Translations under genes and position numbers: made by a program | The notes under the pieces: generated by a model | Seen by the model: the letters and a program-made list of their open reading frames with translations, nothing else | What the model was told of the DNA's origin: nothing | Database searches by the model: none | In this document: in pieces, positions 51,117-55,722 of the stretch | Layout of the letters: each line of letters begins with the position of its first letter | How positions within the stretch are numbered: position 1 is the first letter of the stretch | Origin: Nematostella vectensis | Lineage: Eukaryota; Cnidaria; Anthozoa; Actiniaria; Edwardsiidae | Assembly (NCBI RefSeq): GCF_932526225.1 | Contig: NC_064034.1 | Location: forward strand, 10,800,887-10,864,886 | Direction of reading: 5' to 3' | DNA length: 64,000 nucleotides

Positions 51117-54100
51117 GTAGTGATGGTGATGGTGGTGGTGGAGGTAATTAAGATGATGGTGGTTGTGGTGATGATGATACTTGTGATGTTGGTGGTGTTG
51201 GTGATGTTGATGACGATAATAATGATGGTGGTGATGATAATGGTAGTGATGATGATGGTGGTTGTGGTAATTAAGATGATGGTGGTTGTGGTGATGATGA
51301 TGGTGTTGGTGTTGGTGGGGTGGATGACGATAATGATGGTGGTGGTGATTATGATGATGGTGATGATGATGACGGTGATGGTGTTGATGATGGTGGTGGT
51401 GGGGATGACGGTTGTGGTGGGGGTGGGGGTGGGGGTGTGGACCTAATATTTTTTCTCCCTATGCGCAGCCTCCAATAGTAAAGTACTGGCCAAAGAAAGA
51501 CTCCATAAGTTATGGTCGGTTCGTAATCGAGAAGAGAGGCCAGCGTAAACAAGGACCTACCGTCCTGCGAGAATTAAGTCTTACCAATACTGAGGTAAGA
51601 ACATATAAATCAGGGCTGTATATGGAGGGTTTTCATTGTTATGGATCGCTTTACCATCGGGAAAAAAGAGGAGAAACTACAACTCTGGTAAACTGGTAAA
51701 ACATGCATGGGCGGTGTATCGTCTCTACTCTAGGATCGGGCGCTTGTCAAATAGGTTGAAATAGATTTTAAGACAAAGAAAAGGTAAAATTGACATATTC
51801 CAATGAGCTAAACCGTCTTCTTGCATGCAATATCCTGCAGAATCCCAGGGGGGGGGGGAGATGGACTCTGAAAAAAACTAACGGGGTGATCGTCAGCGAA
51901 ATCAATTTTAACCCTAAGGTGAGGCACATTGGGTGAGATCAACAGCAATTCTTAACCCTAAGAGATGTCGAATTGGGTGTGGTCGAGGAAATTCTGAAAT
52001 AGATTTTAAGACAAAGAAAAGGTAAAGTTTACATATTCCAGGACGACCATTTTAGGTAAGTTCCAGTCGTTTCTTATTTTTTTGCGATTCGCTGATATGA
52101 GCCTAGTTTACTTTAAATAATGGTTCATTATACTCATTGCCTTTGTATCAGACGGGGTGCGCCAGTTCCCCCCTCCTTCTAAGTATCAATAATGTTAATC
52201 TTTGGTAAGTTTTTGCTTATTTCCATTGTAACAGACGGGTGAGGTTCGCCAGATATCTCACTTCATGTACCTGGAGTGGACCGAACACGCGGTGCCCACC
52301 AAGCTCTTAACAATCATAGATCTCATTGGCGACTTACAGAAAGCGCGGCGGAAACACCTCGACAGGCCTGTGGTAGTGCATTGCAGGTACAACTCAATTA
52401 ACGAATTTTTGCTCACGGTCTATAGTGTCAAACACAGTCTTATAGGGCCAATAGGTGAGCCTATTGACTGAGCCTGGTGAGAATAGCAGAGCCGTAGGAG
52501 GCCACGTACCCTGCTACGACCCTGTAAAGGTATTGCGGTATCCCCTTCTACGACCCTGTAAAGGTATTGCGATATCCCCTGCTACGACCCTGTAAAGGTA
52601 TTGCGATACTCCCTGCCACGACCCTTTGAAGGTATTGCGATATCCCCTGCTACGACCCTGTACAGGTATTGCGATATCCCCTGCTACGACCCTGTACAGG
52701 TATTGCGATACTCCCTGCCACGACCCTGTAAAGGTATTGCGATATCCCCTGCTACGACCCTGTAAAGGTATTGCAATATCCCCTGCTACGACCCTGTACA
52801 GGTATTGCGATATCCCCTGCTACGACCCTGTACAGGTATTGCGATACCCCCTGCTACGACCCTGTATAGGTATTGCGATACTCCCTGCTACGACCCTGTA
52901 AAGGTATTGCGATATCCCCTGCCACGACCCTGTATAGGTATTGCGATACTCCCTGCTACGACCCTGTACAGGTATTGCGATACTCCTTGCTACGACCCTG
53001 TAAAGGTGTTGCGGTACTCCCTGCTACGACCCTGTACAGGTATTGCGATACTCCCTGCTACCACCTTGTACAGGTATTGCGATACTCTCTGCTACGACCC
53101 TGTAAAGGTGTTGCGATACCCCCTGCTACGACCCTGTAAAGGTATTGCGATACTCCCTGCTACGACCCTGTAAAGGTGTTGCGATACTCCCTGCTACGAC
53201 CCTGTATAGGTATTGCGATATCCCCTGCTACGACCCTGTATAGGTGTTGCGAAACCCCCTGCTACGACCCTGTAAAGGTATTGCGATATCCCCTGCTACG
53301 ACCCTGTATAGGTATTGCGATACTCCCTGCTACGACCCTGTAAAGGTGTTGCGATACTCTCTGCTACGATCCTGTAAAGGTATTGCGATACTCCCTGCTA
53401 CGACCCTGTAAAGGTGTTGCGATACTCCCTGCTACGACCCTGTAAAGGTATTGCGATACTCCCTGCTACGACCCTGTAAAGGTGTTGCGATACTCCCTGC
53501 TACGACCCTGTAAAGGTGTTGCGATACTCCCTGCTACGACCCTGTAAAGGTATTGCTCCCCCAATCGCCGTTTTGCTGCACCGTTTTTGGGGTATTTGTT
53601 TATGTTGATGCTTGCTTTTGCGCATGCTCTTTCGTTAAGCCTATTGCAAACTTTGCGCCACAACATACGCACGTACGAAGGACAATATTCTTAAATGACC
53701 CAACATTTTCCATGCTATTTCCCGTCTTTGACTAACACGTATTTTTACCGTTTTCATAGTGACGGTGTCGGCAGGACTGGGGCATTTTGTACGTTGTTTG
53801 CGACCTTAGAGCGTGTAAAACTAGAAGGAGTTCTCGATGTCTTTATCACGGCAAGAATGTTGCGAACGCAGCGCCCAGGAATGGTATCACATCTGGTAAT
53901 GTCGTTAATGGTCGTGCAGCACCACTCTCCCACCACTAAAAATGCCGTCACAGTACGACGATTTGTATTTAAAACTCATTCCAATAGTATACTGCTCATA
54001 TTGCTGTCTCCTGCTTTTCATGACCCATTTCTTAATTATTTACATCAGGCAGTACCGGTCTGGTTGATCCCATCACTTCAATTTTCCGCCTTTTTTAAAA

Positions 54101-54488
54101 ATCCCTTATCGTTGTTTATCTCCAGTATCAATAAGCAACTTGCACTAAGGAATCACGTGAATTTTAGTGGCAAACCCAGGTAAAAATAAACAAAAACGGT
54201 CGCGACCGTTACGCCAAAGTGTTTCTAAAAAGAAACTTTCTGGCTGATAAATAACTTGCTTAATGTTGTTGTTATTATGGCGCTAAAAGCCGGATCGCGT
54301 GCCACTCAAAAAGTCACTTGATTCCTCAGTGATGGTCGCCCTATTCCCATCATACCCCCCCTTCCCGATCTAATGATCTTTCCTGATCCATCTCGTTTTA
54401 TCTACAGGACCAATACCGGCTCTGCTACGAGGCCATCCTCGCCTACCTCGACTCATTTGAGGAATCGCAGTACCAGAACTTCATGTGA
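187..54488 (+). CDS. Gene 1: giant receptor protein tyrosine phosphatase with discoidin, Ig and FN3 ectodomain (partial, 58 exons in window)
   Basis: A type I membrane receptor predicted to bind extracellular or matrix ligands and to dephosphorylate phosphotyrosine inside the cell. Exons: 187-328, 2056-2336, 2586-2727, 3277-3633, 4110-4400, 4593-4906, 5034-5181, 5675-5982, 6455-6596, 6908-7212, 8533-8671, 9009-9298, 9650-9791, 10249-10410, 11748-11902, 12899-13040, 13291-13574, 13681-13825, 13958-14311, 14576-14866, 20910-21203, 21792-22064, 22777-23040, 23127-23465, 23983-24249, 24829-25092, 25817-26152, 26374-26637, 27091-27366, 27491-27787, 27907-28203, 29536-29814, 30422-30715, 31036-31274, 35179-35245, 35521-35630, 41543-41732, 42121-42220, 42659-42959, 43260-43305, 43552-43657, 44273-44349, 45262-45386, 45808-45895, 47261-47340, 47429-47465, 47846-47943, 48120-48236, 48668-48828, 49346-49481, 49756-49905, 49988-50084, 50491-50567, 50829-50963, 51469-51594, 52235-52386, 53760-53895, 54408-54488. 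Every junction has GT-AG ends and compatible phase, and the total is divisible by three. The 5' end is missing. That the discoidin part and the phosphatase part are one transcript is inferred from phase continuity and the absence of any stop or terminal exon between them. Confidence 0.85.
337..1410 (+). repeat. 21-bp minisatellite, about 50 copies
   Basis: Tandem units of the form gatgctgatgataatagaaat with a few variant positions and occasional 24-bp units. It begins 8 bases inside the intron after the 328 donor. Because 21 is a multiple of three, long open frames appear on both strands (DADDNRN repeats on +). These are artefacts of the period, not genes. Confidence 0.95.
1411..2055 (+). other. 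Remainder of intron between the first two discoidin exons
   Basis: No exon-like sequence is recognised. The segment ends in a T-rich tract and the ggaag acceptor at 2051-2055. Confidence 0.5.
2056..2727 (+). CDS. Discoidin (F5/8 type C) domain 2
   Basis: Exons 2056-2336 and 2586-2727. The first half carries the start motif GVETGQVSD, the conserved WWCAS and the FLQVDLG strand. The second half ends MRVEIYV. The split at phase 0 after the aromatic-rich strand is the same as in all other discoidin domains here. Members of this family bind carbohydrate, collagen or membrane ligands through loops; the ligand here cannot be told. Confidence 0.9.
3277..3633 (+). CDS. Atypical Ig-like domain (type with extra cysteines) A
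   Basis: Single symmetrical phase 1-1 exon of 357 bases. It shows an Ig-like C...W pattern (LFCNYT, VRWIL) but the second half has a cluster of extra cysteines ([14 protein letters not shown]). It is clearly paralogous to the exon at 13958-14311, which has the same cysteine cluster and the same position between a discoidin and an FN3 domain. Confidence 0.7.
4110..4400 (+). CDS. Fibronectin type III domain 1
   Basis: Phase 1-1 exon of 291 bases. FN3 hallmarks: [11 protein letters not shown] start, IKWVQPP with the conserved tryptophan, YLVQIRAVS with the conserved tyrosine, ending FKTNST. It links the first atypical Ig to the block of six discoidin domains. Confidence 0.85.
4593..5181 (+). 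CDS. Discoidin (F5/8 type C) domain 3
   Basis: Exons 4593-4906 and 5034-5181. Start [19 protein letters not shown], core [19 protein letters not shown], second half FKGNTD to MRVELYG. It is closely related to domain 6 at 9009: both share [16 protein letters not shown]-like segments and the [16 protein letters not shown] core. Confidence 0.9.
5218..5290 (+). repeat. Degenerate upstream copy of the 5632-5700 acceptor and exon start
   Basis: The segment repeats gctaaagtatccaacc...ttactcaag then a gatgtgctgacga copy of the exon start at 5675, with substitutions. Read in the exon's phase it soon meets TAA, so it is a dead copy. See findings. Confidence 0.75.
5675..6596 (+). CDS. Discoidin (F5/8 type C) domain 4
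   Basis: Exons 5675-5982 and 6455-6596. Start [17 protein letters not shown], core [20 protein letters not shown], second half FDGNTN to MELYG. The intron 5983-6454 contains no recognisable feature. Confidence 0.9.
6908..8671 (+). CDS. Discoidin (F5/8 type C) domain 5
   Basis: Exons 6908-7212 and 8533-8671. Start [17 protein letters not shown], core [20 protein letters not shown]. For the second exon I chose the acceptor ctctag at 8527-8532, not the cag at 8540-8542. Only the former keeps phase 0 and gives the family's VFTGN start; the latter would run into TGA. Confidence 0.85.
7480..8275. mobile_element. Probable decayed transposon sequence in intron
   Basis: Two short inverted patterns sit here: aggtccgta...tacggacc at about 7500-7562, and ggtccgg/ccggacc copies at 8175-8270. 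No transposase-like reading frame is seen and no clear ends or target-site duplication could be fixed, so the limits are approximate. Confidence 0.3.
8385..8440 (+). repeat. Degenerate upstream copy of the 8513-8560 acceptor and exon start
   Basis: atcgctgtctctag, a T tract, then caggaaatatcggcactt mirrors atcactgttgtctctag...caggaaatatcgacggtt 134 bases downstream. The copy is frame-broken and probably non-functional, but it keeps a strong polypyrimidine-AG acceptor. Confidence 0.75.
9009..9791 (+). CDS. Discoidin (F5/8 type C) domain 6
   Basis: Exons 9009-9298 and 9650-9791. Start [16 protein letters not shown], core [19 protein letters not shown], second half LFGNSD to MRLELYG. The 9298 donor (ATG then gtagtt) is weaker than others but fits phase and family length. 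Confidence 0.85.
10017..10197. mobile_element. MITE-like foldback, about 180 bp
   Basis: Imperfect inverted repeat with ends tgcacactagc/gctagtgtgca and inner arms rich in cgacataacg and gggcgcgcgcact/agtgcgcgcgccc. It has no coding capacity. This is typical of a non-autonomous DNA transposon. No target-site duplication was established. Confidence 0.65.
10249..13040 (+). CDS. Discoidin (F5/8 type C) domain 7, split over three exons
   Basis: Exons 10249-10410, 11748-11902 and 12899-13040. Unlike its siblings, the N-terminal half is broken by an extra 1.3-kb phase-1 intron just before [19 protein letters not shown]. The second exon ends in GGCAAG at 11902, followed by the decoy-donor minisatellite. 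The last exon reads NFTGNSD to MRVELYG. Confidence 0.85.
10411..11747 (+). other. Intron with short dispersed repeats
   Basis: Contains a direct repeat of gctgacgtgcactggaat (about 10994 and 11195) and inverted copies of tctcgggcccgaaa around 11440 and 11615. Probably remnants of mobile elements. No exon was recognised. Confidence 0.4.
11895..12824 (+). repeat. 23-bp minisatellite made of the exon end plus 5' splice site, about 40 copies
   Basis: Units are ttggcaaggtatgtgttttt plus a short tail, with ttg/tat variants. The array starts inside the coding exon: the last coding bases ttggcaag (11895-11902) and the donor gtatgt form the first unit. Nearly every copy keeps a near-consensus AAG/GTATGT donor. 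Long ORFs on both strands are by-products. Confidence 0.95.
13291..13825 (+). CDS. Discoidin (F5/8 type C) domain 8
   Basis: Exons 13291-13574 and 13681-13825. Start [17 protein letters not shown], which is the most canonical start of the set. The core strand is diverged to [18 protein letters not shown]; the second half is VSFQGNT to VRIEVYG. It precedes the second Ig-FN3 pair, as domain 2 precedes the first. Confidence 0.9.
13958..14311 (+). CDS. Atypical Ig-like domain (type with extra cysteines) B
   Basis: Phase 1-1 exon of 354 bases. Ig core ATCTARG...IQWFI, then the same extra-cysteine cluster as the 3277 exon ([15 protein letters not shown]). Discoidin, atypical Ig and FN3 in this order occur twice in the gene, which indicates an internal duplication of a three-domain block. 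Confidence 0.7.
14576..14866 (+). CDS. Fibronectin type III domain 2
   Basis: Phase 1-1 exon of 291 bases, the same length as FN3 domain 1. [11 protein letters not shown] start, [21 protein letters not shown], ending in TYR. Its donor, ATC/gtgagtatttac, is the seed of the following minisatellite. Confidence 0.85.
14867..20640 (+). repeat. 69-bp minisatellite carrying the upstream 5' splice site, about 84 copies
   Basis: The unit starts gtgagtatttacacgttagt and includes tgaatacgtgcgcgtttatt; lengths alternate 68 and 69. The intron start at 14867 (gtgagtatttacgcgcg) matches the start of the unit, so each copy repeats a GTGAGT donor. Some units carry a second donor-like tctgtaagtgaa. A block of about 28 units (roughly 15590-17060) recurs 1924 bases downstream almost unchanged. 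Open frames in it ([11 protein letters not shown] repeats) follow from the period of 69 and are not genes. Confidence 0.95.
20910..21203 (+). CDS. Ig domain 1 of the array (type A)
   Basis: Phase 1-1 exon of 294 bases. Core [19 protein letters not shown], then [12 protein letters not shown], ending IQVLC. It starts VPASVSV, as do the other type A domains (23127, 25817). Confidence 0.9.
21213..21480 (+). repeat. Degenerate tandem repeat, about 55-60 bp units
   Basis: Four or five diverged copies of agtaaaacctctatataacgg followed by a tttaacaaaaggcagtcatt-like segment in the intron after the first Ig exon. It has no splice-site relation to the exon. Confidence 0.65.
21792..22064 (+). CDS. Ig domain 2 of the array (type B)
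   Basis: Phase 1-1 exon of 273 bases. Start [16 protein letters not shown], core [32 protein letters not shown]. Related to the 23983 and 26374 exons. The 700-base intron that follows (22065-22776) holds nothing recognisable. Confidence 0.9.
22777..23040 (+). CDS. Ig domain 3 of the array (type C)
   Basis: Phase 1-1 exon of 264 bases. Start [13 protein letters not shown], core [36 protein letters not shown]. The start is set by the aag acceptor at 22774-22776, which is preceded by only a modest pyrimidine tract. Confidence 0.85.
23127..23465 (+). CDS. Ig domain 4 of the array (type A)
   Basis: Phase 1-1 exon of 339 bases. Start [12 protein letters not shown], core [19 protein letters not shown], then a longer C'-E region and [17 protein letters not shown]. 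The extra length relative to types B and C is shared with the 25817 exon. The following intron (23466-23982) has a GAT-rich low-complexity stretch. Confidence 0.9.
23983..24249 (+). CDS. Ig domain 5 of the array (type B)
   Basis: Phase 1-1 exon of 267 bases. Core [36 protein letters not shown]. Intron 24250-24828 shows no recognisable feature. Confidence 0.9.
24829..25092 (+). CDS. Ig domain 6 of the array (type C)
   Basis: Phase 1-1 exon of 264 bases, the same length as the 22777 exon. Core [38 protein letters not shown]. Its 3' end, aagtcgatatacag/g, is the seed of the dispersed copies in the next intron. Confidence 0.9.
25070..25512 (+). repeat. Six intronic copies of the exon 3' end and donor
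   Basis: The exon end aaacaagtcgatatacagg with donor gtatgttaacacac recurs at about 25177-25196, 25262-25290, 25326-25352, 25386-25408, 25457-25477 and 25484-25512, with 5-20% changes and spacings of 28-90 bases. Several copies keep cag/ggta. Confidence 0.85.
25817..26152 (+). CDS. Ig domain 7 of the array (type A)
   Basis: Phase 1-1 exon of 336 bases. Start [15 protein letters not shown], core [34 protein letters not shown], ending VEVLC. Nearly the same length and motifs as the 23127 exon. Confidence 0.9.
26374..26637 (+). CDS. Ig domain 8 of the array (type B)
   Basis: Phase 1-1 exon of 264 bases. Start [14 protein letters not shown], core [36 protein letters not shown]. The intron that follows (26638-27090) contains a ggggggcacgtgccccc palindrome, possibly from a mobile element. 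Confidence 0.9.
27091..27366 (+). CDS. Ig domain 9 of the array (type C)
   Basis: Phase 1-1 exon of 276 bases. Core [34 protein letters not shown]. It completes the third A-B-C triplet. Confidence 0.9.
27491..27787 (+). CDS. Ig domain 10 of the array
   Basis: Phase 1-1 exon of 297 bases. Core [36 protein letters not shown]. It does not fit the A-B-C triplet pattern closely. Confidence 0.9.
27907..28203 (+). CDS. Ig domain 11 of the array
   Basis: Phase 1-1 exon of 297 bases. Core [36 protein letters not shown]. Last Ig before the membrane-proximal FN3 block. Confidence 0.9.
28215..29430 (+). repeat. 34-bp GT-rich minisatellite, about 35 copies
   Basis: Variable units of gatggtaatggtggatagtg followed by gtggtactagtg. 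It fills most of the intron between the last Ig exon and the first membrane-proximal FN3 exon. I see no close match to the 28203 donor. Confidence 0.9.
29536..29814 (+). CDS. Fibronectin type III domain 3
   Basis: Phase 1-1 exon of 279 bases. [20 protein letters not shown] start, [14 protein letters not shown] near the end. The start is fixed by the acagaaagg acceptor and frame. Confidence 0.85.
29816..30015 (+). repeat. 30-bp tandem repeat starting at the 5' splice site
   Basis: About six units of aggtcgtgtgatctcgcggg plus aaatgtctcc. The first, diverged unit (aggtcatgtaattacgcggg) begins at the third to fourth base of the intron, so it overlaps the donor gtaggt. Confidence 0.85.
30422..30715 (+). 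CDS. Fibronectin type III domain 4
   Basis: Phase 1-1 exon of 294 bases. [46 protein letters not shown] canonical RPTP-like FN3 domain. The introns on either side (30016-30421 and 30716-31035) show no exon-like sequence; the second holds a short (gat)n tract. Confidence 0.9.
31036..35245 (+). CDS. Fibronectin type III domain 5, split by the intron holding a transposon nest
   Basis: Exons 31036-31274 and 35179-35245. First part [18 protein letters not shown] to YTNYSVQ (phase 0); second part [20 protein letters not shown] 3.9-kb intron with a nested mobile element separates them. The 35245 donor (GATG/gttagt) is a non-canonical +3 T donor and is the seed motif of the 36-41 kb array. Confidence 0.85.
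32027..32340 (+). pseudogene. Non-LTR retrotransposon reverse transcriptase fragment (5' piece)
   Basis: Translation shows the RT palm motif [16 protein letters not shown] and [17 protein letters not shown] catalytic-like stretch follows in a different frame, then a terminal TAA. The frameshift and stop show it is dead. Family resemblance is to CR1/jockey-like LINEs. Confidence 0.65.
33236..34050 (+). pseudogene. Non-LTR retrotransposon 3' fragment
   Basis: Reading frames broken by stops and shifts contain [29 protein letters not shown], then [15 protein letters not shown]. All are typical of the LINE RT C-terminal part. It ends near an aataaa at about 34040. The 900 bases between this and the upstream fragment (32341-33235) have no recognised content. 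Confidence 0.65.
34072..34442. mobile_element. MITE-like inverted repeat nested in the long-arm element
   Basis: Ends acttttgtg...gaggttttacacccagcctaaagaaagc and, inverted, gctttctctaggctggtgaaaacctc...cacaaaagt-like tttac. Sub-terminal attggattgca copies are also inverted. No coding capacity. Confidence 0.55.
35521..41732 (+). CDS. Fibronectin type III domain 6, split by the giant minisatellite intron
   Basis: Exons 35521-35630 and 41543-41732. First part [33 protein letters not shown] (phase 0); second part [25 protein letters not shown]. The same split position is used by the single FN3 of gene 2. Intron 35631-41542 is 5.9 kb, mostly array. Confidence 0.9.
36073..41157 (+). repeat. 20/21-bp minisatellite containing a 5' splice site, about 245 copies
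   Basis: Alternating units caggatggttagtatgacgt (20 bp) and cagtagagatggttagtatg plus a (21 bp). A 23-base string at 35238-35260, spanning the 35245 exon/intron junction (CAGGATG/gttagtatgac...), matches the array exactly. Higher-order periods of roughly 1.3 kb are visible from rare variants such as gagatagttag and gtatcacag. Confidence 0.95.
42121..43305 (+). CDS. Membrane-proximal domain with furin-like RKRR site
   Basis: Exons 42121-42220, 42659-42959 and 43260-43305. Reads [26 protein letters not shown], a YLAFQFKG strand, [20 protein letters not shown] and ALIRAFTDE. In LAR-type and other RPTPs the corresponding juxtamembrane ectodomain is cut by furin-like convertases; the RKRR codons are 42864-42875. 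The same three-exon layout, with an identical 100-base first exon, is found in gene 2. Confidence 0.8.
43552..44349 (+). CDS. Transmembrane helix and stop-transfer exons
   Basis: Exons 43552-43657 and 44273-44349. The first encodes [20 protein letters not shown] followed by VYWRR: a single hydrophobic helix with a basic stop-transfer. The second encodes a short hydrophilic linker ([20 protein letters not shown]). This fixes type I topology: everything before it is extracellular and the phosphatase domains are cytosolic. Confidence 0.9.
43950..44102. mobile_element. MITE-like foldback with central hairpin
   Basis: Outer arms ttcactcacatattac / gtaatagtatgtgagtg. In the centre is a perfect 13-bp inverted repeat, tactcactatcta (44024-44036) and tagatagtgagta (44045-44057). 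It lies in the intron after the transmembrane exon. Confidence 0.55.
44757..44830 (-). pseudogene. tRNA-derived sequence (tRNA pseudogene or SINE head)
   Basis: On the minus strand, tggtatagtgg fits a pol III A box and ggttcgatccc fits a B box at tRNA-like spacing. Acceptor and T-stem pairing are poor, so a working tRNA is unlikely. Confidence 0.4.
45262..49905 (+). CDS. Protein tyrosine phosphatase domain D1 (catalytically competent)
   Basis: Exons 45262-45386, 45808-45895, 47261-47340, 47429-47465, 47846-47943, 48120-48236, 48668-48828, 49346-49481 and 49756-49905. Juxtamembrane wedge [26 protein letters not shown]; pTyr-recognition loop [28 protein letters not shown] loop SWPDHDVPE (TGG CCC GAC at 48719-48727); P-loop [11 protein letters not shown]. 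In the P-loop the catalytic Cys codon is 48824-48826 and the Arg codon 49359-49361, with an intron inside the loop. Q-region [10 protein letters not shown]. All residues needed for Cys-phosphate catalysis are present. Confidence 0.95.
45400..45660 (+). repeat. 40-bp tandem repeat, about 6 copies
   Basis: Units of aatatctatattatccagac tgaaatacttattatgcacg, diverging towards the 3' side, in the first D1 intron. The surrounding intron 44350-45261 shows only the tRNA-like sequence. Confidence 0.8.
46378..46712 (+). repeat. 55-bp tandem repeat, 6 copies
   Basis: Units of ctgtcagccgccattttgtc accccagcaaattgtcaagc gtgatctaaatga with few changes. The flank down to about 46860 is homologous to the equivalent D2 intron (50160-50350); see findings. 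Confidence 0.9.
48005..48118 (+). repeat. 32-bp tandem repeat, 3 copies, next to an acceptor
   Basis: tgtatgtctgcgggatgacg atgattggttct three times, directly upstream of the ttccctcag acceptor of exon 48120. Confidence 0.9.
48217..48375 (+). repeat. Copies of the exon 48236 3' end and donor
   Basis: The exon end agttctctttacgcaag with following gtatagctatgtagtcat recurs three to four times downstream (ctttttacacaag, agttctctttacgcaagc, agttgtctttactcaaga, agttgtctctacgcaagc), each separated by a tagtagtcatat block. Only the first keeps a GT. Confidence 0.85.
49069..49192 (+). repeat. 42-bp tandem repeat, 3 copies
   Basis: gctaccgtggccac...gacaaagttaacca..gcgacgcac units in the P-loop intron of D1. 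The rest of this intron (48829-49345) is featureless apart from a degenerate duplication near 48890-48990. Confidence 0.75.
49988..54488 (+). CDS. Protein tyrosine phosphatase domain D2 (probably inactive) and C-terminus
   Basis: Exons 49988-50084, 50491-50567, 50829-50963, 51469-51594, 52235-52386, 53760-53895 and 54408-54488 (TGA at 54486-54488). Motifs [38 protein letters not shown]-loop [12 protein letters not shown] (Cys codon 52382-52384) and LRTQRPGMV. The WPD loop reads LEWTEHAVP, so the general acid Asp is Glu and the Pro is Thr (52277-52285). In the family such D2 changes abolish or strongly reduce activity; D2 usually regulates or scaffolds D1. The protein ends a few residues after the domain. 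Confidence 0.93.
50709..50860 (+). repeat. 76-bp tandem duplication spanning an intron end and exon start
   Basis: gatcgtgttaatcctgttaa through atttctag and the first about 30 coding bases of exon 50829 occur twice, with acceptors at 50752 and 50828. Only a few bases differ (GACAAG versus GAGAAG). Confidence 0.95.
51056..51440 (+). repeat. Gat/ggt low-complexity tract
   Basis: Impure trinucleotide and hexanucleotide repeats (gatgat, ggtggt, gggggt) filling the 3' half of the intron before exon 51469. The 640-base intron that follows that exon (51595-52234) has no recognisable content. Confidence 0.9.
52495..53556 (+). repeat. 34-bp minisatellite, about 31 copies
   Basis: Units cctgctacgaccctgtaaag gtattgcgatactc with variants (tgtacag, tgtatag, gtgttgc). 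Many units contain aaag/gtattg, a weak donor-like string, but no seed exon was found. It sits in the P-loop intron of D2. Confidence 0.95.
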
Positions 54489-54960
54489 TTGAACAAGAAA
54501 GAGACGTTGCTTTGGAGAGTACAATGTGCAGACATCGTGCAAAATAGTGTGGGCTGGATTGACACGTTACTTCCAGATGTGATCTAATCACAACTTCTTC
54601 CAACGTCTACAACCAGTATCATCGACTCTCCGTTGTGGTCTGGTAACAGGGATTCGTTCACTGATATTTGTCGCGATGAAAATGATTCCAAGAGATCGAG
54701 ATACTAATATATTAGTTATACAATGAGTACAGTTAGAATGGTTTTGTCTGTTGAGAATAACAGGCATTTGAAAACCAGTGAGAATTTAAGAGATCTGGTT
54801 ATAAAAAGAGGCTATTGGATTGTTTGACTAGACTAGGCAGATACCTTGATTTTTCTTGTCTATAATACTGCTATCAAACCTATTCTCCAACTTGTTTGGC
54901 AAACCATTAAACAATTTTTATTTAAATAAAAATAATAAAGAAAAGACATCTTTATTTTGT
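54489..54960 (+). terminator. 3' UTR and polyadenylation region of gene 1
   Basis: Downstream of the TGA, an AATAAA at 54925-54930 and a second A-rich variant at about 54932 are the likely cleavage signals. On the opposite strand AATAAA (TTTATT at 54951-54956) could serve the converging gene 2. Confidence 0.55.
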
Positions 54961-55109
54961 AAAAGTCTGGATTCATACAAATAAAATTCACATTTCCAAA
55001 CAATCAATATGTACTTATCTCATATTGATTCTCAAACTGCGGCTAAACTAGGACAAACGCAAGCGCATTGTGGAGGATAAAAGAATGATGAAATTTACAT
55101 TGTATTCCG

Positions 55110-55312
55110 TTAACCTCCTGCAGACGAGGCCTCTCCTAGCATAGATGGGATAGCCATAGGACTCTTGCAGACGAAGCCTCTCCTAGCATAGATAGGATAG
55201 CCATAGGACTCTTGCAGACGAGGCCTCTCCTAGCATAGATGGGATAGCCATAGGACTCTTGCAGACGAGGCCCCTCCTAGCATAGATGGGATAGGCATAG
55301 GAGAGGCTTTTC
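55110..55312. repeat. 47-bp tandem repeat, 4 copies
   Basis: gcagacgaggcctctcctag catagatgggatagccatag gactctt, four copies with few changes, in the space between the two converging genes. The rest of 54961-55577 shows nothing further. Confidence 0.9.
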
Positions 55313-55577
55313 GTTTAGGATAAGTCGGGGTAATCTACACATTCATATTAACATTCTAAAATTCATTAGATTCTATATTATACTTCACCACGGAAAGACC
55401 TTGAAGGCTCACACAACAGAGCGTCGCTCCAAGTTAAGCAAGCAGGTAAAGGAGTTAAAACCTGTATTTGTACATAATTACTTCGTACTTTCCTCAAGTA
55501 ATTATGAGTTGGGAGCGGGACTGAGTTAACATGTCACGTGACTATTTAGAGAAATAACGTGATCGCTCTAGGTCCCA

Positions 55578-55722
55578 CTAGATCCCAGTTGTGAGCATCT
55601 TATGTCGGCTGTCCCAGCGACTTTCTCTTCTTATCTTTGCTCGAATAGTAGGGTCTTCTGGGGCTTGCTCCACAGTAGAATTTCTAGAGATTTTCTCTTC
55701 ATCTCTAACGGTTCTTCTTGAC
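55578..55722 (-). CDS. Gene 2 terminal exon: short basic cytoplasmic tail
   Basis: Phase 2 in; encodes SRRTVRDEEKISRNST, then QAPEDPTIRAKIRRES and a TAG stop. Acceptor is a T8 tract followed by cgag. No domain is recognised. Support is phase, open frame and charged composition, so it is less certain than the other exons. Intron 55723-56485 has no other exon candidate I could see. Confidence 0.65.

Noticed and set aside
52626-53173. ORFs reading [13 protein letters not shown] repeats
   Set aside because: Translations of the 34-bp minisatellite in an intron.
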